DNA from: Ligula intestinalis
Taxonomy: Eukaryota > Platyhelminthes > Cestoda > Diphyllobothriidea > Diphyllobothriidae
DNA length: 64,000 nucleotides
Assembly: GCA_036362985.1 (NCBI GenBank)
Contig: JAYGXS010000003.1
Span: 64,132,292 to 64,196,291 of the forward strand
Direction of reading: 5' to 3'
The position numbers and the translations under genes are program-made. The notes under the pieces are model-generated. The model was not told the DNA's origin. It did not search any database and worked only from the letters and a program-made list of their open reading frames with translations. Numbering within the stretch: position 1 is the stretch's first letter; each line of letters starts with the position of its first letter. Below, one piece after another: positions 34,950-47,838 of this stretch.

Positions 34950-36590
34950 ATTTTATGGAAAATATGCAAGAAAAATTCTTTCTTGTTTTCGTTTGGTAGC
35001 AAACTACGTCTTTTTAAAATTGTATACCTAAAGAAAATATACTGTTTTGCAAATCCTGCAAGCAAAATTCAGGTTGAAATTTAACCTGGTAATGAAGCAT
35101 AAATATGGACATGCTATTTTGATAAACTGAGTGGATTTTTATAATAATAAGGGCTTTTTTTGGAAAAATGCCCTCTTATTTAAAGTTATTTGGAAAAATA
35201 GTCTCTCACTTTTGCTAAATTATGAGTGTTTTTATATAAAAGGAATTCCAGATTCTATAAGGAAAGACAGGATGAAACTTTCTTATAATAGTCATTGTGC
35301 TGTGGAAGAATTGCATAATTAGTAAAAAAAACAGGTGGAATAATAATCCCTTCCACTACTGGAAAATTTTGTGCGAAGTTTACCAAATGGAACTGAAGCG
35401 AAGTTGAAGGAATTGCATTTATTTTCAAAGACAAACAGCAACAGAAGTTTAAAAAATTATATTAAGCTACGTTGTGAAGTCGTTTGCAAAAATATAGTAA
35501 CAAAAAAGCTCTTGGTAGAACATTTTTTAGCTTCACAGCTTTTCGAACGTGCAAACAAAGTTTCTCCATGTAACTGCGCAGACAGCCAAACGAACGGTTT
35601 ATTTAATGTAAGTCATGTAGAAATATAGTTTTCGTCAACAATAGGTTCCGCTTAAGCGTTATTTAGTAACGAAACAGACAAAACAATGATAAATATTCCA
35701 AAAAAATGTTCATATACACGGCCTGTATTTTGCATTTTTACGTTTTTTTTAAAATTGTAGAATAAATCTCTTTGAGCGAAAAATTTGCCGTTATAAAGAG
35801 CAAGGTTTTTTTCCTCTCCTGTCAAATTGAATTTTTTTTCTTCATATAAATTAAAGAAATTGTGGAAGTCTACAATTTCACTATGAGAATATCTTAAAAA
35901 GTTAATATACGCAAAAGTTTGTCTGCTAAATATTTAATAAAAGCACTTTTAAGAGGGGAAACCTAATGTGGAAAAATTTTTATTAATCTTAGGAATAACA
36001 ATTTGCGTGGTAGCTAACAGACATTTTGCATGCTTGAAAATGTGGTCTTCTGTTTTTTAAGCACTTCCAAATTTGACCAGCATGGTCACCTGCATTGGAA
36101 ATAATATTCAAAAACTCGTTTTTTCCATAAATACTGTTATGTTTTACCTAATTTAAAGGGTTGATGCAAACGTCGAACAAACGGACAATAAATAAACGTA
36201 TGAATAAAAACACGTAAATTTAGCAAAATAAAGCAAGACTTCATTGCGCAATATTCAATAAAATGGTAAGGACTACTTACCATATGCACAAAATATTTTG
36301 ACTGAAGACAAGTTCTTTATGTATAACGAAATTGGTTGCTTCAAGTTTTCGACTTAACAAATTATTTTTTCGTAATTATAGCAATTTTTACGCCTCCACA
36401 AACTGGGAATTATCGAGAACATTTTATTTTTCTTAACAAACACTAAGTTCTTCTTATAGTTCTTTCAAATACTTAAATCGCCTAATTTTGCTCATTATTA
36501 TTTATAAGTTTTCTTAAATGCATTCCTGCTGGTATGGGAGCAATGATCAAACATTTTCAAATTTAGGAAATTTGCTTGCAGCACTCACAT
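34950..36590. repeat. three-copy unclassified repeat R, copy 3
   Basis: The longest copy, aligned to copy 1 from GGAAAATATGCAAG through GAAATTTAAC, GATAAACTGAGT, AAAGGAATTCCAGA, CATTGTGCTGTGGAAGAA, CCCTTCCACTACTGG, ATGTAAGTCATGTAGAAATA, GTCAAATTGAATTT, CTCATTATTATTTA and GAGCAATGATCAAA. It contains two modest open frames (35131-35322 and 35371-35628) that are not preserved in the other copies. It starts roughly 250 bp after a PLE end, as copy 1 starts about 150 bp after one. Confidence 0.7.
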
Positions 36591-39500
36591 AACTGCATAT
36601 GAATACGCCCATGGTTCCTGACTGAATAGGTGTCAGACATCTGAAGGTTCATCTGACCCAATTTGTCCAGCAACTTAACCGCTAGGCAAAGTTTACAGCT
36701 AGGGGCCACCGACCGCAGTTAAAACGGGACAGAAATTTATGGTTAGAGAGTACCGGCTCCGCTGTGGAGCGATAGAAGAACTGCTTAGCTATGTCTCTCA
36801 CGGTGCACATGTCCAAATCCAGCCTACGCAGTCTTCTTCGTAATGGAATGAGGAAGGTGTGGATACAGTGCATAGATGCATAATGTGAGTGATACTCCAC
36901 TAGATTAAGTCTTCATTTGCCAACTTAATTTCTCTGCTGTCCACGGGTGAGCCTTGTCATTGATGGAAGGTAAAATATGCCTGGTTTTTTGTACCAGTGC
37001 GACACAGTTAGCCTACCGCAGGTGAATAAACGCGAAAAAAAGTAAGCTTTCAGAAGGAATTAACAAATAACCGCTTAATAATCAGTTTATAATCGTACAG
37101 AGTTACTGAACTGAATCTCTGAGCATTACTTGCTTTGTCACAAGGTGCTCCAAATGCGATAGTGTGCTAAGCGTGAAAAAGTCTAGATATACGGTCACTA
37201 TATTGAATGTCAAAACCAAATAAAAAAGACGTGGATTAAAATACTGACAATCAGATATAGGTAAAGTGCCGGGTTTAATGCACGGTCTAAAAGGAGGGCG
37301 TTTCCGTTCGTTGACTGTTTACGGAGAGTTTGGCTTTATCGAAAAATATTTGTTAAACTGTGTTTAGGACACAAATATCTTAACAGAATTTTTTACTATG
37401 ACAGCATTTATCATACGTAGACTAAAATAACGTTAGTGCTTAGATACGGTGTTCGACCACATCTTGACCGAAATACCTCTTCTGAACCGCCAACTTACAT
37501 AGAAAGCTTTCTTTTTCAACTTGCATAAAAAATTAACTTCCCAAAAGATGACTGTGATATTGAAGTTTTTTAAATACTGCGCACCAATTATCCATACGCT
37601 TGCTGCAAGTAAGCAGATTATAAAGTTGACGAACAGGGAGGTAATAATTGCCTCTTCTAGTTGCGAAGTCTGTAAGCAACTTCATTCGTTAGATGAGTTT
37701 CCGAAGTATATTGGATAATTGGACAAAAGGCAAGTCAGTCGACATTCTGGCAAATGATAAAACACATATAAGGGGAATAGGAACTCTGTTTAGTCCGCTA
37801 TACTTGCGTCATTTTAGGGAGGCTGTTTGATGACATACATATTCCACACTTTTACTGATCAAACAATTACTTCACCATCAACGTCGGTCCTCAATCTTTC
37901 CGACATCGAAGTATATTAACATATCTGGAATAGTTTTATTTCTGGCCGTTTACCAAATAACGACCCTACACCAGTCGTGCTAAATTCACTCCGATTGACC
38001 CAATGATACAGATTCTGTGTTTGTACCCTTCATAGAACATTTGCCTATCTTTTATTTTTCCGCGGGAGGTAGTAACTGATGGTTAGGCTGAGCATCGTGG
38101 ATATGATCTTTGGATTGACAGGATTTTCCACGTTCCTTGCAGTTTTCCTTTTAGAATTGAGGTTAAAAATTTCAGCTATTCAGTGGTTTTTAACCAGTTT
38201 GCTTTGTGCGGAAACGTTAGTATGGAATTAGAAAGCACGATACATTTTGATGAAGTTAAAGAATAGCAGTGTTAACGTCTCTACAACAACTATTTAATCA
38301 CTAGCATTGCACTCTCCGACTTCGTTCTTGTCTCCAATCGGTGCTATCTAGCTCCCGAGCTGTGCGCCCACTCACAATATTTTTCTCATTGTACGAGGAG
38401 TGTCATGGCATATTGGTGGCATTTAACCACCAAAATGCTTTACCATGTTACTAGTCGACCCGTTGATGAAGCTGGTTCCGCACATGTGTCATGCAATCGC
38501 AAAAATTGACCAAGCGGATACTTTGAACCCTACTCAGTCAGTTTAAAGTAATAGTTGCAGGGCATAGTCGTCAGGAGAGAAACTCGTCGCTACTTGAGTA
38601 AAGTTAAGTCAGTTACTAGATGCATTGTCATATCCTGCGAACTTGTGCGAGTAGGTAACCGTCATGGACACCCCAGTAGTATTCTGAAAAAAACCTTTTT
38701 GTATTGGTTTTCTGCTGAAAACTGCAGTTCTACAGGTGACACTGCGCTAAGGCAGTTTATGTGGTTGCCAACATGGGCATTTGGCTGCTTACATTCATTG
38801 CGTCGACTTAGGCTTGACCGTCGTGGGCTTACGGGACTGTGGGAGCGTCCATCTCCTACGAAGTTGACAGAAAAAACAGAAAAAACAAAACAAACTTCGG
38901 TCAGCGTTTTTCGCTAGAAAACTCAGAAACGTGTGCACTGGGACTGTCATAACTTTTCTAACACTGAGGCAGAAGTAAATATGTCCTATCCCACGTCGTT
39001 GATTGCAAACGTTTTTATTTTCCAAAGAGTAGGTCTAAACATTCATTTCGTGATTTTCTGTTTTTATTTGCCACCTGTATAGGAGAAAGCAGATGACCAG
39101 GTTTGTACCCTGGTTTTTTGGACGTAAAACAGAACCTGCTTGGCGGAAACTATACGCTCTTCTGTCTTACGTTCTTATCATTGTTACTAAGAGCATAAAC
39201 GCATGCATTTCTTTGAATTCTAGTTGTCGCTAATTCAAAATTTTTATGATTTAACAATTTCGTAAGATGTGTAACTGATACATGGTTGTCTGAGCGGCGA
39301 TTTCTGTGTTTGTAGTTTTGTGTTTTTTTTAACAGCACAGCGGGGGATATTCATTCAAAAGGTCCACCTCTAGTTATAAATAATAAAACGCTACTAAAAA
39401 CAAGGCTGAGTAGGCACTTCCGCACCCCCCAGGCCCGTTCCCGTCATTAAATCAAAATTTTCTTACTCAAATAGTCAAAAATATTTCGAAGTCATGCTAT

Positions 39501-41786
39501 GAATACTGCATTTACATTGAAAAGATACCTATAAAGTTAAGTTGGAACTGATTGCGAACTTCAGCAGATTGATAAATACCTATGCTCCTGAGATAGATTT
39601 TCGATACGTTAGAGTTAGGATAGATTCATAATATTGGAAACAGTTGACAAGCAGCTTGTGACTTCCAATTAATATGCCTTCGCTAGGAGGTGTTTGCCAC
39701 ATTTTAATAATTCATTATATGAGGCTCTTCAAGCTCTCGTCTAAATTTAGGACTGGAGGCGACCCCAACTGCTATGCAAAATAACGGATTCTACACCCAT
39801 GACTTCGCCATATTTCGTAACATCGTATTCTTCTGCTGCTAGCAACAGGACTAAAATCTGCATACATAGAAGCAGGAATAGATGAGGTGATTAAGCAGAC
39901 GGCTTCTTAGAAACGAAAACAGGTAAATTTAGCAATGATGCAAATGAGCGATGTCCTTCAGCAACTGTGCTCAATTGTGTCCTTATGAGAAGACATGCTT
40001 TTAGATACAAAGGGGGCATCACATTCCAGGAGAAATCATGGAAGAAAGGGAGATAAACGACGACTCCTTGTCCTTAGAGCGACGTCTGGGAAGACGGAAA
40101 TGGAATGCAAATGGATTTTGACAGTTTTTGCAAAGGCAACGCCAACATTAATTCTGATTTATGAAAAGCAGTTTCCATGCTCCCGTTTCGTGTCTTCTAC
40201 CCGCCGCTTGACCTCACTCCGCAAAATCTACGTCGACATAGCATCATTTTCCTCAGGTCCCGAAGTGTCACTTTTTTGGGACAACTCCGCAAAAGGCATG
40301 AAAGACGCGTTTTCCCACCCCTTCCAAAAAATTAACATAATTATTTTCTCTCCATTTGCACATTTGTGGTTAGGTTTCGCACGGGAAACCCTTTTGCTCC
40401 ATTTCCTCAAATGTTGAATAACTCAAAGTGGATGGTAACCCTGGATGGACTTCACGCTGTTCGGTACGTTAAAAAGGAATTTTTTATGTGCAGAGCCTAT
40501 TTGGAGAAGACGAAACCGAATTAAACGTTAGGGGCAAGCATGATCACTTGCACCCTTCGATACAGTGCATCAGTTTTATTAGTGCGCATCTGTCGTGACA
40601 CAACAAATTAAAGCACGCAAAAATATGCAGCTTTAATAAGGTGTTCAGCGGCTATTTTGTTAATCGTTATTGGTAAAAATTAGTTTGAAAAATTAAAGTC
40701 GTTTAATATCAAGGATGGTAAAAACTCCCAAACGTTTCCTGAAATATTTGATAGTAAAGGAAAACAATACCTCTGATTGAATGTTTGCTGAATATTTTCG
40801 GATAAACATCTTACCCATTTTCCTCTATGTTCTTTCGAGGCCGAAAGCATTCAGTGTATTCACGCAATATCTGTTGTCATACCGGTTATAGCCCTGCTTA
40901 AGCGAATCTTTCAACCTACCTTCATTTTAAAATTTCTTATTTATGACCTAAGTGCCAAGCTGCCCACAAGTTGTCAAGTATAAGCTGACTTTTCTGTAGC
41001 AAAAGCAAATTTTCATTTTCCGGAAATATTTTACTTAATTATCATCTAAATTTCGCACTATGGGGTAGAAATAACAATTAAAACTAAACAAAGCGTGATT
41101 ATATGCTTAAATTTTCATCTACCTCAATATCGTTGCTTGTTCTATATTCTAGGTCCTTTTGGAGGCCCATAAAGAAGAAATATTTTTATGTTGACCACTC
41201 AAAACACTTGTGATTTTTGAGAAATCTCGAGCCATGCTGAAAGCGGAGCATTGCAGTCTGTCTACATTTCCAATGAAGCTGCCATCCAAACTTTGCTGTT
41301 TCTTTCCTACATTAAAACTTGTCGAATAAAACTAAGATATTCTGCAAGAAAGGAAATTACACTTCTAAAAGTAAGTATAATTTGACAGTCTAGTACCTAG
41401 TGCAATCCAGTTTTGAAGAATTTCAGTGGGGTAGTCGAAATGTCAAAATTATTTACACTTGGTCCATACACTGTTGTAATGTGGGAGCCTGTTGGGTCTC
41501 TGAAGATATGATTGACACGAGCAGGCAGACGTTGAAAATCAGTTTGGAAAACAAAGCAACTTTTGACCAGACACAGATTGCCTGAAAACTCTTTCACTAA
41601 TTACGCAGTCACATACGACAGCATGCATGGTTCACTTTTTCTTGGTAATATATCTTCCCAAATGTATACAGTATGTGCAGACATTATGCGAGGTAGTTAA
41701 GGTGTTCAGAATCGCACGCTTATGTCAGTTGACAACATATATTGACTGGTAAATGTCTTCTGACTTGTTGACATTGAAAACTTAGG
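36591..41786. other. no feature recognised
   Basis: AT-rich sequence with short random frames on both strands. The longest (39995-40417, plus, 140 codons; 38555-38917, plus, 120 codons) show no family motifs, no repeats and no credible splice context, so I do not call them genes. Confidence 0.4.
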
Positions 41787-41980
41787 AGAAGACGACCCGA
41801 TCGCTGGGACAATACTTTTATTCGCCTGACGCTTCGACATCCATTGCAAATTCATTATCAGATATATTAGCAGGAAACAGTAGCAGAAACGGGTAATGCG
41901 TGCACGGTAGTTTTCAGTATTTTAGGATATTGTCATTACTACAAACACACAGCGAAAATTAACGCCTATTGCTTTTGATT
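41787..41980 (-). repeat. PLE family A 3' tail, inverted copy (head-to-head partner)
   Basis: On the minus strand it follows family A from a GCGTTAATTTTCGCTG segment through GTAATGACAATATCCTA, the CTGATAATGAATTTG motif (core decayed), GCGTCAGGCGAATAAAAG, CAGCGATCGGGTCGTCTTC. About 195 bp are present. It directly abuts the plus-strand family A fragment starting near 41964, with the two pointing outward. Confidence 0.75.
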
Positions 41981-42485
41981 TGATGAGGCCAAAATTCTCG
42001 CAAGAGGTGACAATCGTGTGGGCCGACATCTACTTGAGTAATTTTTCACGAGCCCTCAACCTATAAACAAGTGCAACGATTTGCCCAATCCATATTTGGT
42101 GCTGAGACCCAATTTGGCAGAAGAAAGTCGCCACTTTAGGAATGGACAGGCTACTACGTTATCCCACGCCAACACTGGAGGGCCAGCTGGCTAAGCAAGC
42201 ATCACGGGCGGTAGACTCGGGCGTGAAAGTTCAACAGGTCAGAGCCGGCATGTCGTCCAACAAACGTGGTTGTTGTCGCTGTTTATTTTGAGTAATGACT
42301 GTATCCTATAAATATTACAAATTCCCGGGCCTGTATTACCCAATTCTGCTTATGTTCCTGCTCATGTTTCTGATGATGAATCCGCGACGGATGTCGAAAC
42401 GTCAGGCGAATAAACGTGTTGTCTCAGCGATCGAGTTATCTTCTTCTCAATTACTTCCTGGGACTCGCGTGTGCGCTTGGTGTGA
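41964..42485 (+). pseudogene. PLE family A: last part of GIY-YIG ORF plus 3' UTR
   Basis: Begins FDEAKILARGDNRVGRHLLE, the end of the GIY-YIG domain seen also at 21216-21275, then INKCNDLPNPYLVLRP, with a stop and a frameshift. The 3' UTR follows in full to the CTTCCTGGGACTCGCGTGTG end. The tail motif is at 42370-42400 with CTGATGA and GAAAC both intact, the best-kept core in this window. Homology starts abruptly at the junction with the inverted tail. Confidence 0.75.
42370..42400 (+). other. hammerhead-like motif, best-kept family A copy
   Basis: CTGATGA, one unpaired T, then GA-ATCCG paired with CGGAT-(G)-TC around a CGA loop, then GAAAC. The stem has seven pairs with one bulged G. The sequence continues GTCAGGCGAATAAAC. 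The core matches hammerhead consensus, but flanking stems are not obvious. Confidence 0.45.
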
Positions 42486-45400
42486 AAACTGCGCCTATTT
42501 TACTCACTAAATGGGTCATCTTAGATCCTTGAAATATGAGAGCCAGTTCCCATTGAGTTTCCTTATTTTCACACCTTTCAGGGATGCAAAACCTCTTCGT
42601 GCATATCCGCTAAAAGCAGGTAAAACAATGAATGCATTCTTCGATGAACAGAAAACAGTTTTCACGATTTCTCTAATTTTAACGGTTGCCCAGACCGTAC
42701 AGAACCATTTGCCAAAGAACTATCATAATCGTAAGGCACGTTGTTTGTCGACAAACACGTAGCACGTACCACCATCCTATCCACTTTAACGTTAATGATG
42801 CCAGTTTTGGGAAAATAAAAAATTACTAGTGACAGTCTTTGGGCCAACAATTTTCTTCCGTCTATTCCTTAATTCTCCATTTATTTTATTCAAATTTGTG
42901 GCAAGTTACAGCAGTTAATTAATCTTTAATACCCCTTCCGTAGTAAAACTTGAAGATCAATATAAGCACTTTCAGCTGCCGGTGCTTGCTTTGTTTTTTT
43001 AAGTGACATCATAATGCAGCGACACTGTAAAATGTTCAAGCAAATTGCTGATTGCATCCGTAGTCAGGTCGCTCACACTTTACACTGTGAAGTACTGACT
43101 GAAAGGTCCCCCGTACTTGTATGCGCCGAAACTTCCCTCATATATTGCCTTACATCAGTATATCAGCCCTCTGTATTCCCCTTTTTTAGCACGCGACCAT
43201 ATGGGTGAAAAAACGGAAATTGAGAGGTCAAAGGCCGACCTGTCTCCATAACAGATGTGGGTATCATTTTAACATTTAAATTTTAGTGTTCTGTGACCTT
43301 TCACTTTACGTTATGCCTTGCTCTCTGTGAATGGAGTTATTTTTCTGAATCATTTTGGACATTCTCTTTAAAATAAAGCATTTATCTCTCACACGCATTC
43401 GTTGTGAATGCTTAGCGATCACTAAGGGAACTCCCTCGTGCCTTTATACCTTGGAGCTCATGCTCGAGTCCCGGCAGCCGCCACAGTGGCTGGTAGGAAA
43501 GCAGCGTAACGTTGCCTCTGTGGATAGAGTATTGGAATTCTGACACTAGCTAACTTTTCCAAGGGCCTACGCCAACGAGTGCTTGCAACAGATGAAGCAG
43601 TGACCATACGGCTAACTAAACCAGTGCTGGGTTGTCAGAAGACACTGACAGAAGCCCTTGCACTTCCGTGGCCGACCCCGACGCCTGGTGAAGATTGCGT
43701 TTTTCCCCTACGCCCTAACGACAGTTGATCGCTTCGTGCAAATTATAGCAATTATTCCTCCGTGTATCTGACCTCTGATCAACGCCCACAACCCAACTCA
43801 ATTCCCTCCCCCCCTCCCCCACGAACCTGTACACGCCGACCCCGCCATGCGGGCGACGCGTAAACGATGAATTGTAATCAGACTATATTTATTAACCCTG
43901 TCTTACTGTACAGTTCTAATTACCCTTGTAATTGTGTGGCCTGATAAGGATGGGCTGAAAACACTGTGTTTGCCAATTTGACTTCTGATAAAAGGACGCG
44001 GATTCGGGCCTCGGCTGGAGCACCATCGGGGTTTTGATGTGACTGGCCGATAACTGCTAATGAACCAGAAATGACCATTTAAGTCTATATTGTCTTTATC
44101 GGCAATGTTCATAAGCACACTCGTAGGTGACAACCAATGAGTGGAAATAGCAGGCAATCAGTAAAGTGTGAATAAGTCTGCGTCATCTATTGCTAAACGT
44201 ATGGTGATTTCTCGAGCGAAGCGCCGTGTGCCTATAAATCTCTTAGACTTGACCAACTAGCAGTCGTAACTATCAATTTGTAGCACGGTGTAGAAAGAAA
44301 CTTTGAAACCAAAATAAGTTAAGATATGACTAATTTATCTCAGGGGTTTAAACCATATTTGTTTACCCGTGGAAGCTAACCTGCCACTGGTTTTTCTTTA
44401 GCTTTTCATAGATGAAAGTTGGCGTACGTTCAGAGTCGCTCATTTTGTATTGGAGGACAAAAGGAACTTAGATGCAAGGACGATGATAAGCGGAAATGAG
44501 CCGCGCTATCTCCACTTGGTATTTCCGCCCACGAGGACTCCAAGTACTTTTCGTCATAATTGTAGCACTGGTAGTAAAAGCACTCTAACTGCTGTCCCTT
44601 TGGTGCAAGTGATCATTTCCTGCCCTATACCGGAAACAGACAATAACAATGAAAAATAGTCACTCTGCTCAGTGCATGCTGACATGAGCAGAGTTCTATA
44701 TGCAGATCATAGGGGCTAGAAAACAAACAATTCGCAAAAGTTTGATTTCTCTGGAGCGCAAAACTAAGCTCTGCACTTTGTAAACGCCTTAGAGAAAATC
44801 TAATTCTTGATTAAAGGGGTTTTGACAGGTTTGCTTAAGTTAGTTGATGCAATTGTAAAATAACTCACGGCATTTGGCGGAACTCGAATCCATATAGCAG
44901 GGAAGGCTTTCACGCAACCAACACTACCACTTGAGCTATTTCACTACTTGAAGTTCTCTAAACGCCCACGATACATTATCATATGTTTTAGGACTTTTAA
45001 ATTACGGTTTTTTTCGAATCTGGTGAACATGCGAGACCCATGACAGAATCTTCTAGGCTATTATCATCACCATTAACTATGCCAACGGAATCTTTGAGGC
45101 AGTCTCGTGATTGGTGAATCATCTTGGCCATGGGATGACCTATATAACCCAGGCTTAAATTTTCCACTGTGTCAGATTGGATTCCAACTCATAAAACAAG
45201 TCGGAGATATTGGTCACATACACCACTTTCGAGCAGCAGTGTCTAAATTTCAGATAAATTGAAAACCAACGGGCTCATCTTATAACCGTAGTTTTTTTCA
45301 GACTTCATTTCGATCTCTTTAGCAAATTTTGCTACACTTCGCTTACCGGACTTTATTCCACTGTAGCTTAGTTCGGATGAACTTCATTGGAGCAAACATA

Positions 45401-47838
45401 GATTTCCCAAAGAAAATCCAAAAACCGGCTCGCCAAGGGTGAGGCCACACTTCGTTCTCAAGCCCACCCATCACGCGCTGAATCTGGGATCAACCAAGTC
45501 ACGATCACCTTTGTCACAAAAAGCAGATGCCCGCAAACAGGCGGTGCAATGATAAAATCGCATAAAACACAGTTATATTTTGCTGCTGTTCAAGCTTTGA
45601 TCATTTTGGCTACCAACGCCTCTTTTAGGGGTATCGGCTTTCGCTTGGGCTATCACTTTGGGAAGTCTACCTTTATGTACGGAGCACATGCCGAACAAGC
45701 CCTGCCCAGATAAACAGAAAAGAAAAATTATTCTATACTCATTCCGAACTAGAGTTTTTAGGTGGCTCTAAGATGACCTCGGTGAATTTTCAGTAGTGAT
45801 TGCAATACATTTTTGGAATTTCTAAAGTCGTTCAAAATCCCCGCAATAGCCAACCTTACTGATCCGCCAGATTAAAATGTATCATCAATTTGTCTATTTA
45901 CGGCTCTTTTCTAAATTGAGAGATTACAAGAAAAACACATCCTACAGGCGAAATAAACTCTTTTGGAAAAACAAGCAAAACGTCGGCAATACACAGGGAT
46001 GATCTGTTTTTGGAAGCATCTGTGGAAAAAAACTATTGTGCAAAAAGTGTTTGGTGGTAGAAAAGGTGACTGCACTATCCTTTTTAGTTTACTTGAAATC
46101 AGTGGGTAGCCATAAATAAAGACTAGACCAAAAACTGGGGATTAAACGCATGTGAATAGATCTCATGTTCACTATCCGCATACGGGCTTAGGATCTAACA
46201 CTTTGCTGGTCGGGATTATTCATGCCATACTGGAGTAGCGTTCAACCTGCTAGTCTAGTCATGCGTTCACCATTAACAGAAAATGCATTTCTTGTATTTT
46301 ATTCATCGTTCAGGCCAAACTAAGGAGAGGGGACAGATATTTTAGCCCTAACAAAAAATCTAAATGATTGACGGAATGGTCAGAGCCTGCTTTCGTTTTT
46401 CATTACGGAATTGATTTCAATCCACTTTTAAAGTTTTGCCGCTGGAGATATGCTTTTCTAACCAGACGTCAAGGACAGTTTTCCCAGTGGGACTGCTACT
46501 TAATTATTCACAAAACAGAGTGTTGACAAAATACGAGGACTGGTTGTGGGGGTGTATTAGCATAGTTGGTGTGCAGTTTACACAAAGTTTGTGTCGTTTT
46601 AAGTTCCTTTTCAGTTCGTACTTACGGAACATCATCATTTACCCCCTCCGCTATTATGTACAGTTTAAGTCATGGAACCTGAGAAATGGCAGCCAAAATA
46701 TACTTAGTACAAAGCATCAAAGCTAACTAAAAATGAATGCGGTACTTCCTTATTTTAAAAACAAATTTAGACAACTAAAAATAAGACAAGAAACAGGCAT
46801 TGAATATATTATCAGTTGAACAGGACGGCTTCTCATCAATTAGTTGTGAAGTAGCACAGCCCGAACTTTTTTGGTTACAGCCAGAATAGAAAACGGATTG
46901 CCACTTGGTGAAGAAATTTTAATTAGCCAACTGGACGTTGAAAGTACATGTAATTATTCGTATAAATAGCAGCAACAACGGAACGTTTAGATGCAGGCTA
47001 TTCGTCTGATTCGCGAGGAACTGCAATTTTTAACAATTTAAGTTAGATAAATGTCTCACAGAAAAATAGTGCACAGTGCATACCACCTCTTTCTATTTCG
47101 TTAGAAATAGACTCATTAACTTGGATTAAATTGTTCAGAAAATGGCATTTTAATTCCAGTCAGGACAAGCAATCCTGGCGTGGGTATGTATTTAACTACT
47201 TCCCATAGTGTCAGTATGTTATCTTTCACGGTTGCTCCTGTTTTTCGTATTAATCGCCAAAAGAAGATAAATGTTCCCTATGTTGATTTAACAGCGGAGC
47301 TTCGTCTACTTAACTTCTAGTAAATGGTCAAATTGTCTCCCAAAACTGAGGGTTTTCCTGTTTTAGTGTTTCTTCCTCATGACACAATTTTTTAACAATA
47401 AACTGGCACTTTTACCGGAAGCAGGGTTCTCACCTTAATTAACTAAGTCAGCACTATATATATTGATTTTTTTGCTTGCTTGCTTTATTCTGTAGTAGCT
47501 TTTCGCAATATTTATATTTTGGTTTAAATTAGAGTGCGTCATGACTTCCTCTCCTGCTCTCTGCACAAAGAACCTTAAACAAGCAACCCACTTTCTGAAT
47601 ATGTGCAGTCGATAGCATTTTTCTCTACCAAATTTGGTTCAGATGGCCCGCTTGTGGCGAGCATAATCCTTTTTGGTTATATACTTAAATTATCAAAGAG
47701 TTTATACACAAACAAAAATTTGGACGACGAAGGTGTAATCGACACAAAACATAGTTGATCGAAGTTTGTAGCAACATTTTCGAGTGCTGTTTTTTCTGAA
47801 TTCATACAGTGAGGCAAGCATAAAAATATCAAATCAAC
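42486..47838. other. mostly featureless; GC-richer patch 43.45-44.16 kb
   Basis: No protein family is recognised. The segment 43450-44160 is GC-richer with C-runs near 43810 and may be an old repeat, but no second copy is visible. A tRNA-like segment near 44.9 kb is listed separately. Confidence 0.4.
44862..44946 (-). repeat. tRNA-like segment, probable tRNA-derived SINE head or tRNA pseudogene
   Basis: The minus strand reads TAGCTCAAGTGGTAG, a good match to the A box, and about 40 bases later GATTCGAGTTC, a good match to the B box, the two internal promoter parts of RNA polymerase III tRNA genes. A complete cloverleaf does not form by eye: the acceptor arms do not pair and the T stem is imperfect. 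It could be a decayed tRNA gene or the head of a SINE. Confidence 0.45.

Noticed and set aside
35371..35628. 85-codon open frame in repeat R copy 3
   Set aside because: Copies 1 and 2 do not keep this frame, so there is no sign of selection on the protein.
39995..40417. 140-codon plus-strand frame
   Set aside because: Length is possible by chance in 64 kb. No motif, repeat or splice context supports it.
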